Below, in pieces: positions 9,620 through 22,000 of a DNA stretch of 64,000 nt; position 1 is the first letter of the stretch, and every line of letters starts with the position of its first letter. Below the pieces are notes generated by a model. It was not told the origin of the DNA. It did no database searches and saw only the letters and a program-made list of their open reading frames with translations. The stretch comes from Agrostemma githago (taxonomy: Eukaryota > Streptophyta > Magnoliopsida > Caryophyllales > Caryophyllaceae), in the NCBI GenBank assembly GCA_958450325.1, contig OY288241.1, positions 45,583,978 to 45,647,977 of the forward strand. Reading direction: 5' to 3'. The position numbers and the translations under genes are program-made.

Positions 9620-12600
9620 TGTAACACCCACTATTTTTCTAGTGCCGTTAATTATTCTGTTGTGACTCCGTCATTACTCTATGTCAATTTCGTCTACTAT
9701 TTCCTTCATCTTTCTGAATTCTTTTTTTTTTTTGAGTCAAATAATATTTATTTTTATTTTAAAAGATTTTAATTCTTGTAAACCTATTTATTTGATTTTC
9801 ATTGCAAACTATTTATTTTTGCGCGTGAAGTTCTATTTTTCTACGAGCTAACGTTTTAAGCTTGAAATTCAGTTATTTATTTTTCCTAAATATCAAAACA
9901 CGTTTATATGATATTTCCAAATAAGAAATATTTTTATTTAAGAATATTTGAACTTTAATGATTTTATTACGAAGTTTCGTAAATAATTATTTTCCAACGC
10001 GCGGTTTACTCGAACTGATTTGAAATACCTTTAACAATTTTACGATTCATCTTTTTATCAACTTAGAAATTATTTGGGACAATTTCCCCATGTTTTGGAC
10101 CGTGACACACCCATGTCACATTTTTACACTACAACTGTGTATACATTTCATTTTATGATGTTTAAGCCTTAGATATTTTCTTTTTCTCACCCATTTATTT
10201 TTGGCCTTAAACACAAACTCTTCACACTCCCTTCCTCTCTCATTTTGGCTGATTTGTGCTTGTATTATGACATAATTTTCATCAAAATTTACTTATCGTT
10301 TATGCTTTAGAAAACCATCCACTTTCTTATCATTCATTTTACAAAAAATTAAACAACATTTCCTCCCTTTTTCTCTCTTGGCTGAGATTTTCCAGCAGCT
10401 TTTCTAGCCAAATTTTGTCTCAAATCGAGTCTCGATCGTCTCGTTTTCATCTCCTAAATAATCGTCATTCCGATCCCTTCGTTAAGGTAATAATCGATGT
10501 TGTTTTTGATCGTTATTTTCCCTGATTTTCTTAGTTTTCTCATGTTATTTTTCCACCATGATTTTCTTGTGTTGAAGGATTTTTGAATGATCCCGAAGCC
10601 AACGAATTTATAATCGACTCGAATTTGGGTTAGAGGTAACGTCGATGTTACTCGGTATTTCATGATTTTAATTGTGTATTGCATGTATAATTTTTATGTT
10701 TTATTTTGGCGATATATGTATGTCATGAAATCTGGAAAATTTTTAAAAGTTGAAAATTGGTATGTTTCGGTATTTTTATCGGTTTCACGAGATTAACGAT
10801 TAAATCGCCATATTAGTTTGTAAAATCTTAATATTTGGCCTAAACATTAAATATATGTTTATATTCTGTAAAAATGATGTTTTTGATGATTTTTAGTAAT
10901 TTAGTATTTTTCTGATATTTTAGTTATCGATTATTGAATTATTTCCGTTTACGGACAAAAACGATTAAAAGCCGATTTTTAGTTCTAGTACTTAAACATT
11001 TTATTTTAATCTTATTTTTGACGTGGTGAAAAGTTCTGATGAAATAGAATTTTATGAATTTTTTCGTAAATATTTGGAATTGATAAGTGGATGAATTAAT
11101 TAATCACTTTAAATCATCGTTTATCGTTAAAACCGCGTTTGTCGTTTAAATTCTCGATTTCTGGTCCTTTGATTAATTCTGGAAAAAAAAATATGATTTT
11201 GATGATTTCATAATAAAATGTAATTTTATGATTTTTAGTGCTTTAATAAAATGTTAGGACGATAAGTTTTATTAATGGAATCGTTAATTGTGAAAACGGG
11301 TTTTAAATGACGGTTTTATTGGAATTTGGTAAATTTGGAACTTTGGGAAATCTGGAAAATTAGTATATTCTGGAAAATGATGATTTTTAAGTTTAATAAT
11401 AATTTTCGGACATTAATACTTAAATCGTTTTGTAATTACTATTTTTATTAATCGTTATTGTCGTAATTAGACGATTAACGAGAAAACCCTTAAAAAACCG
11501 ATTCTAAGTATTCTGGAAAATTTTCTTTTCTGGACAGAATGTCCATAAATATATTTTAGCTATTTTACATAATTTTTGTACTATTTATTAAAGTTCTTAA
11601 TTAATAAGTATTTATTTTTGGACAAATTACGATTTATCGTTAAAATGCTTCATCTTACCTAAAAGATTTATGTTTCCAGCTATTTTGAAAATATTTAAAT
11701 CTGAAACTTTAAGAGTTAAATCATCCCTTAACATACTCTAAATATATTTGTTGGTTTAATTAAATAAAAGACGTTAAAAGATTTAATTTGACATTTGCCG
11801 TAAAATCCTATTTGTAATCGTATTGTCGTAACTAATAATAATTAGGAAATTTTAGCTTTGTAAATTTAGAAAACACCCTTATTAGTATTATTAAAAATTT
11901 TAAGACATTTTTAATCATTTTATACACTTGTACGATATTTCAATAACTTCATAAACTCAAATGTTCTTACTTTAATCATTAATATCATTAAGGCCGAAAG
12001 TATTAGTTTTATAAATCTATATCGTTTACTAAAAATTGGTATTAGTATGAACTAATATTTTCACTATTTTGATATAATGCTATTTTTAGTAAAGTTTCTA
12101 AAAATAGAAGTTTCCTAAAATAGAAAGTTTCCTCTTTTAGAATACAAACGTTTACTTCTTTTATCCTCATATTATTTATATTGATTATATATCTTTTGAA
12201 TATCGATAATGGCTTTGTTTTGGAGTTATGGAATAAGGACAAGTGTGAGGTTAGAGTAATATATATTCTAGGGTTTACGGTTTTGCCATCAACTATAAGA
12301 CTAGTGTATCAGGAATCGGTACATTGGTTGTTGAACCGGGTGACAGGTATCCCGGGAGTTTTGTACATTTCGACCTTAAGCTTAGGCATCGCAGTAAGTC
12401 GCCGTCATAAGTTGAACTGGGTGACAGGTAATCCCAGGAGGGGTGTGCATTATCTTAAACTAGGGCCACGCATTTATAAGTCGCCGCTCTATTTTGGTTG
12501 AGTAGCCTAGTTAGAGACCGAAGTTTGATTTGTTTGAACTAAGTTCTCGAAGCTAGTTTTTAGTACTCTCCTAGTGAAAGTCTAGCCGTCTACAATACTC

Positions 12601-13143
12601 CTATCCATAACGCCATTTTGAATATTTTTATTATTATTGATATAATTTGGTTGCAGGTTGGCAAATGTTTTATGTTTTCTTTGGAAAACTTATTTTTATT
12701 TTATTGTTTTGATACGTGAAGTTTTTCACTGAAAGTTTATTTTTATTATAATGTGTTTTAATGTTTTCCATTTTTACTATTTTTCTATAATAGTAATTAA
12801 AGTTTTAAAATCCTGTTATACGGCTGGGAGAACGTTGACGTTGCTCCCCACTGATTGTGGCTGTTATGTTTTTAACATGGCAGGTATATGTGTTTTCCTT
12901 TGGGTGGGCTAGCGAGCAGTTATGGATCCTGCTTGTTTTAATCAGATCACTGTATTATGGATTGTTAAAACCCTTTTTATGGATTTTATTTATTTATTTA
13001 TTTATTTTGTAGCCATTTTTATTTTATGGCTTATGTATTGACTTACCATTTTTATTTAATCAAGACATAGCTACAGTGTGTTATAATCCCACTTCTACAG
13101 TGTTTCTGCCACTGTATTGCGTTAGAATTTCTAGGGGATTACA
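9620..13143 (+). mobile_element. Solo LTR (about 3.5 kb), Ty3/gypsy-like, TGTAACACCC type
   Basis: It starts TGTAACACCC and ends GGGGATTACA (TG...CA ends) and is flanked by the 5-bp duplication AATCA (9615-9619 and 13144-13148). No internal region or second LTR is attached, so it is a solo LTR left by LTR-LTR recombination. Related copies are at 53251-56889 and, reversed and truncated, at 15153-38075. Conserved blocks near 12180-12500 and 12800-12960 occur in all three. The ORF at 12181-12501 lies on such a block and is not supported as a gene. Confidence 0.9.
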
Positions 13144-13376
13144 AATCAACTACAATAACTTTTCAAAACACAACCGACAAATCAAGTTTCAACAAAGCAA
13201 CCACAACCGAGGAGGTCAGGTATGATTTCTAAACCTTGGCTGACGAGCCTTAGTACGTAGTCCAATGGACTTAAAACGACCTGCGCGGACAGCCACCAAG
13301 TTGTAATCCTTGATTGACTTGGGCGCCTATACTTTAACTTTTGCCTTGTTCAAGCCTCGAACGGCCGAGGGCCTTC
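13144..13376 (+). other. Tat-like remnant A: sequence just upstream of the LTR
   Basis: Non-coding. About 175 bp ending at 13376 matches, in reverse complement, the sequence immediately right of the LTR of remnant B (about 40228-40400). This shows that it belongs to the element's 3' region. A degenerate purine tract (CCGAGGGCCTTC) abuts the LTR. Confidence 0.65.
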
Positions 13377-15133
13377 TGTAGACACCCAGATTTGGATCTG
13401 GTGGCTGCAGGAGTGCCTGACAAACACGCGATTATGATTGGACTACAACACGACACAATTTTATGATGTTTTAGATGATTTTTTCATTGAACGGATCAAA
13501 TAATTACTCGAAGATATTAATTAAACATCAAGACGGTCTTAGTCGAGTTAATACGGTCACGTCAACACTAACTAGAGACAATTGTGACTTTGGGGCTCCG
13601 AATCGGTCCCAAAACACGTAAAGTCAAACCCGAGTCGAACCTTGGGATGCGCACTAGAGGCCCATTGGCGTGCACGCTAGGTCAAAGGTTGGAAGTCTTA
13701 GCGAATAGGCAATCACAAAGATCTCATATATCTCTGTTTTGGAAACTTTTCAAATCGAATCTTTAAAACCTTGGGCGCCCAGTGGGATGCGCTTGAGAAT
13801 CACGGTGCCTGGTGTCAGGCGCCTAACTATTAGGTCGCACGACGTGTTGCGCCCGAGATCTCGGATTGAACTACGAGAAAACCTATTATACCCCACTTCC
13901 GCTCATAACTGACACACTTCTCTCATCTTATGAGTTCTCTTCGTAGTTCCTCGAGTTCTCTACTCGAAAGAATGAAAAAGGGCAACTGTAATGATCCGTC
14001 GACTTGCCTTCCACCATTGCAAAGCCATGCCAAAATTGTAGCAGGACTCTAGGAGGATCATTCTCTCCAAGTCGATATCGTCACTACGTTGTCATCTAAA
14101 CCAAACTTTACATGTCGTACTATAATTATGCATTTTGACGTCATCAAATGCGACCTATGTGGATAATAATTCCACGAGGCATCCACAATTTAAACTCCAA
14201 ATCGTGTACAAGCCTTACTCCTGTTTGGCTCAATCAAGATCAACTCGTCTAAAAATAGGTAATGTACACAACTTCAACCTCAAGTACAAAAATACCTAAA
14301 TCGAATCTGAGTTGTCGTTATAAGATCCATTCTTGATCGTATACACATCGTATTTCGTCTGGTGTACATTCTGAGGGTGCAACTTGTCATACAATGAAAT
14401 TTACTTACATCTTGCACTTTACCGATTTCGTATGTTTTACCACTTTTATGACCATAATCGAATGCTCAATCGCCTAACACGATATCAAAATGTAAACAAC
14501 TAATGTTAATCAAAAGAAGCAGTGGTCTAGTCTCGTATTAATCTTGATTCTCACACCGCACATGTGGCTTGATGCATCCTTCTTAATACGGAACAAACGT
14601 ACTTTAAGCAGAATACCAGGTAAGGTATACCACGAGAATGACTAATATCTGTATTATCACGTTAAAACTGATTTGCTAATATGTATACCATCTAGTACTC
14701 TCTACTCTCCTACGTGCATCTTCTCATGGTCTGCTTTTCCCCTGAAATCGCATGCAAAGAATGTAAAAATACTTATTTCGACGACAATCTACTTGCTCCT
14801 AAAACGGCCGACATAACAAAGGCATATTTCAACGATTGTTATCCCATTTACACCACATTGGAACGAAGTTATCAGCCCACCGATTGATTAGTAGAGGCCG
14901 CTACGTGCGGGCGAGATTGGGTATTGACGTCTATTGGATGTTGGCTTACCAATACGTACTCTCACCCCTTAGTCAGAATCTACAATTTTCAGATGTCCGA
15001 AACCATTGGCAATGAGAGTCATTCTAGACACGGAATGCTTAAGGGTACAAGTCCTTATCTTTTGGTCCCCATGTCACTCAGCTTTGAGTTGGCTAAGGAT
15101 TAAATTTGACTTGAATGGTTTTTGAGTATCCCA
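13377..15133 (+). mobile_element. LTR of Tat/Ogre-like element A
   Basis: It begins TGTAGACACCC and ends TCCCA, and matches in inverted orientation the LTR at 38397-40221 at both ends and over several internal blocks (for example 14870-15150 against 38380-38690). A primer-binding-like TGGCGACTC follows at 15144-15152, a sequence found after Tat/Ogre LTRs. The exact 3' boundary is inferred. Confidence 0.7.
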
Positions 15134-15143
15134 AAATTACTCG

Positions 15144-15152
15144 TGGCGACTC
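15144..15152 (+). other. Primer-binding-like TGGCGACTC after LTR A, interrupted
   Basis: The TGGCGACTC core, expected for tRNA priming in Tat/Ogre elements, lies about ten bases after the LTR end. The next base starts the terminus of an inserted LTR (TGTAATCCCC), so the site was cut by that insertion. Confidence 0.5.
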
Positions 15153-16530
15153 TGTAATCCCCTAGAAATTCTAATGCAATACAGTGGCGGAAACACTGTA
15201 GAGTTGAGATTAAAACACACTGACAAACTATATCTTATTAAATAAATGGTAAGTCAATACAAAGACCTCTTTTTATAAAAGGGCTAAAAAGGAAATTCTC
15301 CAAATAGGTTTATACGAATCCGTAAATAAAAGAAAAGTTAGAGTAGGATCCACGCTACTCGCTAGCTCACACCCAAAACCCAGCAGCAAATACCTGCCAT
15401 GTTATAAACATAACAGCCACATCAGTGGGGAGTAACTAGGACGTTCCCCCAGCCATATTATATCATATCAAAAATAATAGTGTTACAATATTAAAATAAT
15501 TAAAATGCAAAACATTAAATGATATAATAAAAATAAGCTTTCGGAGAAAATTTAAAATATTTGCCAACCTGCAAATCAAAACAAATTGACAATATTAATA
15601 ATTATAAATACAAAATGGTGTTATGGATAGGATTAGTGTTGACGGTCAGACTTACAGTAGGAGAATACTAAAAACTAGCTTCGAGAACTTAGTTCAAATA
15701 AATCAAACATCGATCTCTAACTAGGCTTCTCAACCATAATAGGGCGGCGACTTATAAATGCATGGCCCTAGTTTAAGAAAATGCACAACTCTCCTGGGAT
15801 TACCTGTCACCCAGTTCAACTTATGATGGCGACTTACTGCGAGGCCTAAGCTTAAGGTCAAAATGTACACAACTCCCGGGATACCTGCCACCTGGTTCAA
15901 CAACTAATGTACCTATTCCTGATACACTCGCCTTATAGTTGATGGCAACAACGTAAACCCTAGAATATATTACTCTAACCCCACACTTGTCCTTATTCCA
16001 TAACTCCAAAACAACCATTATCGATATATACAAAAGATATAATCATTATAAATAATATGAGGATAAAAGGAATAAACATTTTATATAAAAGGGAAACTTT
16101 CTATAAATAGAAACTTACTAATTTTAGAAAGTTACTCAAAATAGAAATGTTGTTATAGAAAATACGTAAGTGATTAAAATAAGTGAAATGTATAAAAATA
16201 GCATTTCAAACAAAATTAACATTTTATTATTATCGTCATTATTATAACATTAATTTATTTCCAAATTCGTTACTTAAAATATAAATAAAATATAATAAAT
16301 CTATATATAGTATATTATAAATAATTAGGAAATCGAGTTAAAACTTAAATTTTAGAAAAGGGATGTTTTAAGAAAAACGATATCAAAATTAATTGAGTCA
16401 ACGAGTTTTATAAATGAAATGAGATTTACGAAGAATTCAAATTATTTTTAACAAATTATTTTTAGTAATAAATAATACAGATTTTACTAAAATTAGTCAA
16501 TTGGAAACAAATAAGAAATTATTAGTGAAA
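15153..16530 (-). mobile_element. Truncated LTR of the TGTAACACCC family, reverse orientation (continues at 37966-38075)
   Basis: It starts TGTAATCCCC, the reverse complement of the family's 3' terminus, and follows the solo LTRs at 9620 and 53251 in inverted order. It is interrupted at 16530 by the Athila-like element, whose duplication TGAAA (16526-16530 and 37966-37970) marks the join. The match resumes to about 38075 and stops there; the other terminus (GGGTGTTACA in this orientation) is missing. It is therefore a 5'-truncated copy of about 1.5 kb. The ORF at 15821-16033 is the counterpart of the conserved block at 12181-12501. Confidence 0.8.
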
Positions 16531-17556
16531 TGATGGGAGGGATTTGCCGTGGATCCCCACCAACAAATAATAACCAACTAATCCTAACACGTAGCTAGGG
16601 CAAGTCGGGTCGAGTCCACGGGGACAGTAAAGAGGGTTTCGACTAAGTTTTACTTAAGAACTTGACTAGGTCTCGCGGCTAAACTAAACTAGAACGATAA
16701 GAAGGGAATAAACTATGACTATGACTAAGCTAGGGGTAACAACTAAGGCTAAACGAATCTATCGAACTAAAGAAATCAAACAAGGAAAGAGTAGGGTTAG
16801 GTCGGGTTCATAAGTGTAGTGGGATAGTTGGGTAATCGAGGGTGTAGGTTTCACCTAGTCACTAAGGTCGGTCCGCGCTCTCGCGTCAAAGCCAATGTCC
16901 GCACTCTCGTGTTAAAGACAAAACCCGAATACTCATGCAAGATGTTACCCAATACACAAGGATTCAACAACAAATCAATCACACAATTAGAAGAGGAAGA
17001 CAAGCAAGAGAAGTATTTGCAACTACAACTCTAACAAGCATTTCAACAAACACATAGTGTGCACAATATGTGACTAGTAACAAAGAATCCACCTTTACCC
17101 ACAATCAAACCCTAATCATCCATAATCAACACTTAATCCCCCTACTAAACCCACAAAAACTCTACTCACACTTAGTAAAACTAATACTAACACTATCAAG
17201 AGGAAACAACACAAATAACAAAACATCCATTATGAAACTAGCAAGAACAAGAACAATAAGAAAAGATTGAAACTTGAAAGATTAAACAAGGATTAAGAGT
17301 AAAGAGAATAAGAAGATTATACCTACTAACAAGAGGATGAAAAGATAAGAACTTGCATTAATGAGAAAAACCCAAAACAATCTCCCAAGGTTGTCAATCT
17401 TGGATGAATCTTGAAGAATTCCCTTAATACAAGACTAATTACTAAGATTAACGATAAACTAAAGACTAATAATCTAAGCTAATCTAGTCTAAAGTAGTCT
17501 AGGGTTTAGTGGGTAATGAAGAACATAAGCTAAGATTACAAGAGAGGGGGGGGGGG

Positions 17557-17564
17557 TATTTATA
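17557..17564 (-). promoter_or_regulatory. TATA-box-like site in the 3' LTR of the Athila-like element
   Basis: TATAAATA on the - strand, in the context CCCTATAAATACCC. The same site is in the other LTR at 37442-37449 and, as TATATATA, in the related solo LTR at 62824-62831. Its conserved place in all three LTRs supports a promoter role. Confidence 0.6.
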
Positions 17565-17616
17565 GGGTTACAAGAATAAAGAAGAAGAAGAAAGCAAGCG
17601 CGGGCTACAGCAGGGT

Positions 17617-17742
17617 CATCCCGGTCGGGATGGATGGTCCCGTTCGGGATGGCTTCATCATCCCGTCCCGGTTGACTCAGCAGAAGAGCTTTTTTGTTTG
17701 CACTTCATCCCGACCGGGATGAGGGTTGTCCCGGCCGGGATG
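17617..17742. repeat. Cluster of CATCCCGGTCGGGATG-type palindromes in the 3' LTR
   Basis: Several copies of an inverted repeat TCCCG-N2-CGGGA, variants CGGTCG, CGTTCG, CGACCG and CGGCCG, lie within 126 bp. They sit just upstream (in - strand sense) of the TATA-like site. The same palindrome recurs at 34318-34490, 37505-37630 and 62669-62770. Confidence 0.8.
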
Positions 17743-18080
17743 GGTCTTGTAGGCCTCTAGTATGGTCCCAAAGGTCCCTCCTTGCTCTTGTTAGGCTTCT
17801 CATCGATTCTCAGTGCTCGGGATCGGGTCCAAGGGGCTCGGGAATGGGTCCCAACGTCTCGGGATCGAGTATAGGCTACCGAGTGATCGTCGCTTCTCTT
17901 CGATGGCTCCAAATGTGTCGGAAACGAGTCGAAATCGCTCCATATCTCCAATAATGGTCCTAGGAACCTAACAAAAGCTAGAAGAAGTGTAAGTAGTCTC
18001 TAAAACCGCTCCGAAGAGCGATTCCACAAGAGAAACCGGGACCAAACATAACAAATCAGCAGTACAAACCACACCTATCA

Positions 18081-18094
18081 ACTCCCCCACACTT
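18081..18094 (-). other. Polypurine tract of the Athila-like element
   Basis: AAGTGTGGGGGAGT on the - strand directly abuts the 3' LTR, the expected start of plus-strand DNA synthesis. A second CTCCCCCACACTTAAAC block at about 33514-33530 could be an internal polypurine tract. Confidence 0.8.
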
Positions 18095-18344
18095 AACCCT
18101 TACTCGCCCTCGAGTAAGCACGAACTAACTACTAAACTAATAAAAACTAAAATACTAGCCGAGCGGGTATTAGCGCACCCTACGCCCTTTCAACTCACGC
18201 GATAACACTTAGAGGACAAGTGCTATCCGCAAGGCAAGTGAGGTCTTGCGACAAAACTGTGGATGCAACCGGACACGAAAACACACAAACAAACAAACAC
18301 ACACACAAACAAACACCAAACGGTTGCATCCACTACTACAAAAT

Positions 18345-18720
18345 CCTTGGTTTCTTGACGCTTTAAAGGTGGGTTCTCGATGTTTTAAAGTGTCGCGAAT
18401 TTAATTCTCGACGCTTCCAGAAAGCGTGGAGATTTTGGGCGTCGGGAATTCTCGACACATTTTTATGTCGTCATTCTCGACGCATTAAAACGTTGAATAT
18501 TTTATTCAAGACGCTTTTTTGCGTCACTACGTGATACACTAAAATATGCAATCTCGACGCTTTTCTATGTAAAAAATTTTTTTTCCCGGCCATTTTTTTT
18601 CAAAGCGCGAGACTTTCTACTACTTAAAGTGTCGAGAAATAATAATATAAAATTCGATTATCGACACTTAGATATCATAAAAGCGTCGAGAATCTTATCA
18701 TAAAGAATATAATAATAATT
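18345..18720. repeat. Left subterminal repeats of CACTA-1
   Basis: Repeated TTCTCGACGC, AAAGTGTCGAGAA and AAAGCGTCGAGAA motifs in both orientations. The same motif, AAAGCGTCGAGAATTTAGTG, lies at the other end (about 32015-32037). These are the likely TNPA binding sites. Confidence 0.8.
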
Positions 18721-19058
18721 ATATATTTCCAACAATTGACTACTGTTTGCGATTACATATTTATGTTGACTAAAAAGTACGACTCCACATTTACTGAATT
18801 GATATCAATATATACACAAAGATCGAATTGGTCGTTCAAAATACAAACACTTAATTAGAATAATCACCAATCATATATATATATTTCGCAATCAATAAAT
18901 AGAGTTTCATACGACGAATACCTGGAATAATCTCCATCCAATCATATATTTCGCAATCCAAAGTGAAATAAAAAAAATACTACTAAACTACAGCATTATT
19001 TAAAAAGGTACGTGTTCTCCTCCAAAAATCCATGTTCGAAAACAGTGAGTCGATTTTG

Positions 19059-22000
19059 TCATGTATCAATTCCGTCATCTTCTCCCTTTTTGTGTTGTAC
19101 GTCCTGTAGTGGTTAAAAAAATATAATAAGAAAAACTGAATATACCATATAATGAACAGTAGAAAATATAAATGCATATTAGAGAAATAAATTACCTCGG
19201 GATCAGCAATGCTGTGCAAGATTATCTTTGCCATATTTGCACTCTCATCTGATGTTCCCCCACTACTCATTACATTCAAAATTTTTTTCAGTAACGAGTT
19301 AGTCTCAGCATACTTCAATTGTAGCTCTTCATTTTTCTTCTTCATTCCCTTATTCTCCTCAGTTAACTTATCCACAACCTTTTGCACATCCCGAAAAGCT
19401 GAAGTATCTTTTTCACTGCACTTAAATCTCTCTTTTCTTAAGATACTACGCACCCCATATATATCAGTTTGATTCACACCAAATCCGTAACCCAGGGGAC
19501 GTTCAGGGACCTCCTCCCCAAACATTAGCTTGTTAAAAACATCATTCTCAATTTCTACTTGGGACTTTTTAGGATATAACACAGTTTTAGTGTCAACATT
19601 AATATCTGCATCAATCTGAACAAAAAATTATTTAACTGATATACCTCTAACCTTTAAAAAAAGAAATAGAAAAATGAAAAGCAATTGGGTGGTAGAAGTT
19701 TATAAGTATAAGCTTACCAGAAATTCCTCTGTTAGTGTGTCTTTCACAAAGGTTTCATCTTTCCTCATATGAGTTTGCTTAAATATCTCCAATTCACTCG
19801 GGTCTCTCTTATTCTTCTCTTCCTGTTCATTGTCAAAACTTAAATTAGTTATAGCACATTAGGTATTATACACACCCAACTAATTAGTATATAAAGAGTG
19901 ACAAATGATAGAATAAGTACAAAATCGGCTCGTATATTAGCATAGCTTGTTGACCCAGTTGTATGGACATGGTTATGTGCTGCTCGTGCCTCTTTTCCAC
20001 ATTGAGCGAATTTCTGCATAAGTACACATACTGTTAATCACCCTTATTTAATCACAACCCTTATTTAATCACCATTATAGGTGGTAGATTATTATTACCT
20101 CTCCCTTTTCAGAATACCAATAATCAACCAACTGGATCCAACTATCAAGAGTATGTCCATCAGGCCTTGTTTGATAAATCTCCTCTTTTTTCTTTTTGGG
20201 TTGAAAAAAGGTCTTCTTCAAGTAATGCCTATATTGTCTTACACTTTTACCCGTGCGCTTGAGAATCCCTTGGTCGTAAGGATCACCATCAGGAATTATA
20301 AAACGGTCCTTAAATGGGAAAATAACAAATAAGTAACTTTATAATCTAAATAGATTTACAACTACGCCCGAAGGCTATTTTTTTTTTAAAACGTACCCGA
20401 ATCAGCTTGATGATATCAGCTTTATATTTCGCATTGACACGACGCCAATTTGTTTCTCTAATGGGACAAAACCTTTCCTTCTTTGCAACATCTCCAATAA
20501 ACCGTACAAGAATATGCCCTCCTTTTTTAAGTGGTTGATAAAACTCATTGAAGGTAACAAAATATTTAACTCCATTATCAATCCATACATCATGTGGTTG
20601 AATTAAATCATGAACCATGTTGTAATTTCCTTCTGCATCTGCCAAAGCACACATGTAAAACAAAATTAAGACAACTAATACATCACCCAAACGCAAGGGT
20701 TATAAATAGTCATTCTATTCATTTTATTTTATCCATTCATCCTATCCAGGGACTATAAACAAGCATGAATAATACATCACCGGTTTTATCCCTACTAAAT
20801 AACTTAACAGTACAAGTGACCTTGACCAGATTACTACGAACCATAATTACTTACTCCCTCCGTTCCAATGAATTGTTTGCCTATTCCATATTGGGGCGTC
20901 TCAATGAATTGTTTGCCTTTCTATTTTAGGAATGCTTTTTATGTGTAATTTGACTCTTGACTCCACATGTCATCTTCTAATTGGATTTCTTGCCCTTGGT
21001 ACCAAAAGCAAAGGCAAACAATTCATTGGAACGGAGGGAGTATCATTTATCTAAAACTGGATACATTACCTATGGACAATACATTCTCCTTTTCATTGAA
21101 GCCAACATCATCAGGCCAATCAGGTGCTGCCGTACGTCGCCTCAATATGAAAGCTTTTGGTTCATTTTGCCCAATTATTGGAGTGTCTTCACTGTAAACA
21201 CTTTTTTCTTGAGGATTTATGAATGGTGTATTAACCTTTGCAGACATTGGCTTATGAACATTGATTTTCTGGAAATCATTAACCATGTTGTACTTTCCTT
21301 CTGCATCAGTCAAGGCGTACATGTAAAACAAAATAAAAATAACTAATACATCACCAGCTTTATATCTACTAAATAGCTTAACAGTACAATTGAGCTTATT
21401 AAATTACTGCAGGTCACAATTACTTAACATTTACATAAACCTGGACACATTACCTACGGACAAAACGTTCTCCTTTTCATTAAATGCAGGCCAATCAGGT
21501 GTCGTCGTACCTCGCCTCAATTTGAAAGCTTTTGGTTCATTTTGCCTAATTATTGGAGTGTCTTCATTGAAAACACTTTTTTCTTGACGATTTATGAATG
21601 ATGACGTATTAACCTTTGCAGACATTGGCTTATGAACATTGATTTTCGGGAAATCATTAACCATGTTGTACTTTCCTTCTGCATCTGCCAAAGCATACAT
21701 GTAAAACAAAATAAAAACAACTAATACATCACCAGCTTGATACCTACTAAATAGCTTAACAGTACAAGTGACCTCATCAAATTACTGCAGGTCACAATTA
21801 CTTAACATATACATAAAACTGGACATATTACCTACGGACAGTCGTGTCCGACACTCAAGAGAGACATGACACCGTGTTGGAGAGTCGGAGTAACATCAGA
21901 AAGACTTACCAGCTTTTTCCTCCTCTCTCTTCTTAGCAGCTTTAGCTCTTTGTTCATGAATGAGTTTTAGCCTTTCTGCAGTGACCAAAACCAACAAAAA

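Larger units (their letters stand above)
16531..18080 (-). repeat. 3' LTR of the Athila-like element
   Basis: Near-identical to 36427-37965, with small differences such as a longer G run before the TATA-like site (17545-17556) and AACTAATAATCTAAGC against AACTAATCTACAGT. Read on the - strand it starts TGATAGGTGTGG and ends TCCCTCCCATCA. Short ORFs such as 17694-17954 recur in both LTRs and are not genes. Confidence 0.92.

Noticed and set aside
17694..17954. 86-codon ORF with an almost identical partner at 37579-37839
   Set aside because: It lies in both LTRs of one element, overlaps an opposite-strand ORF and spans the palindrome cluster; LTR identity explains the conservation.
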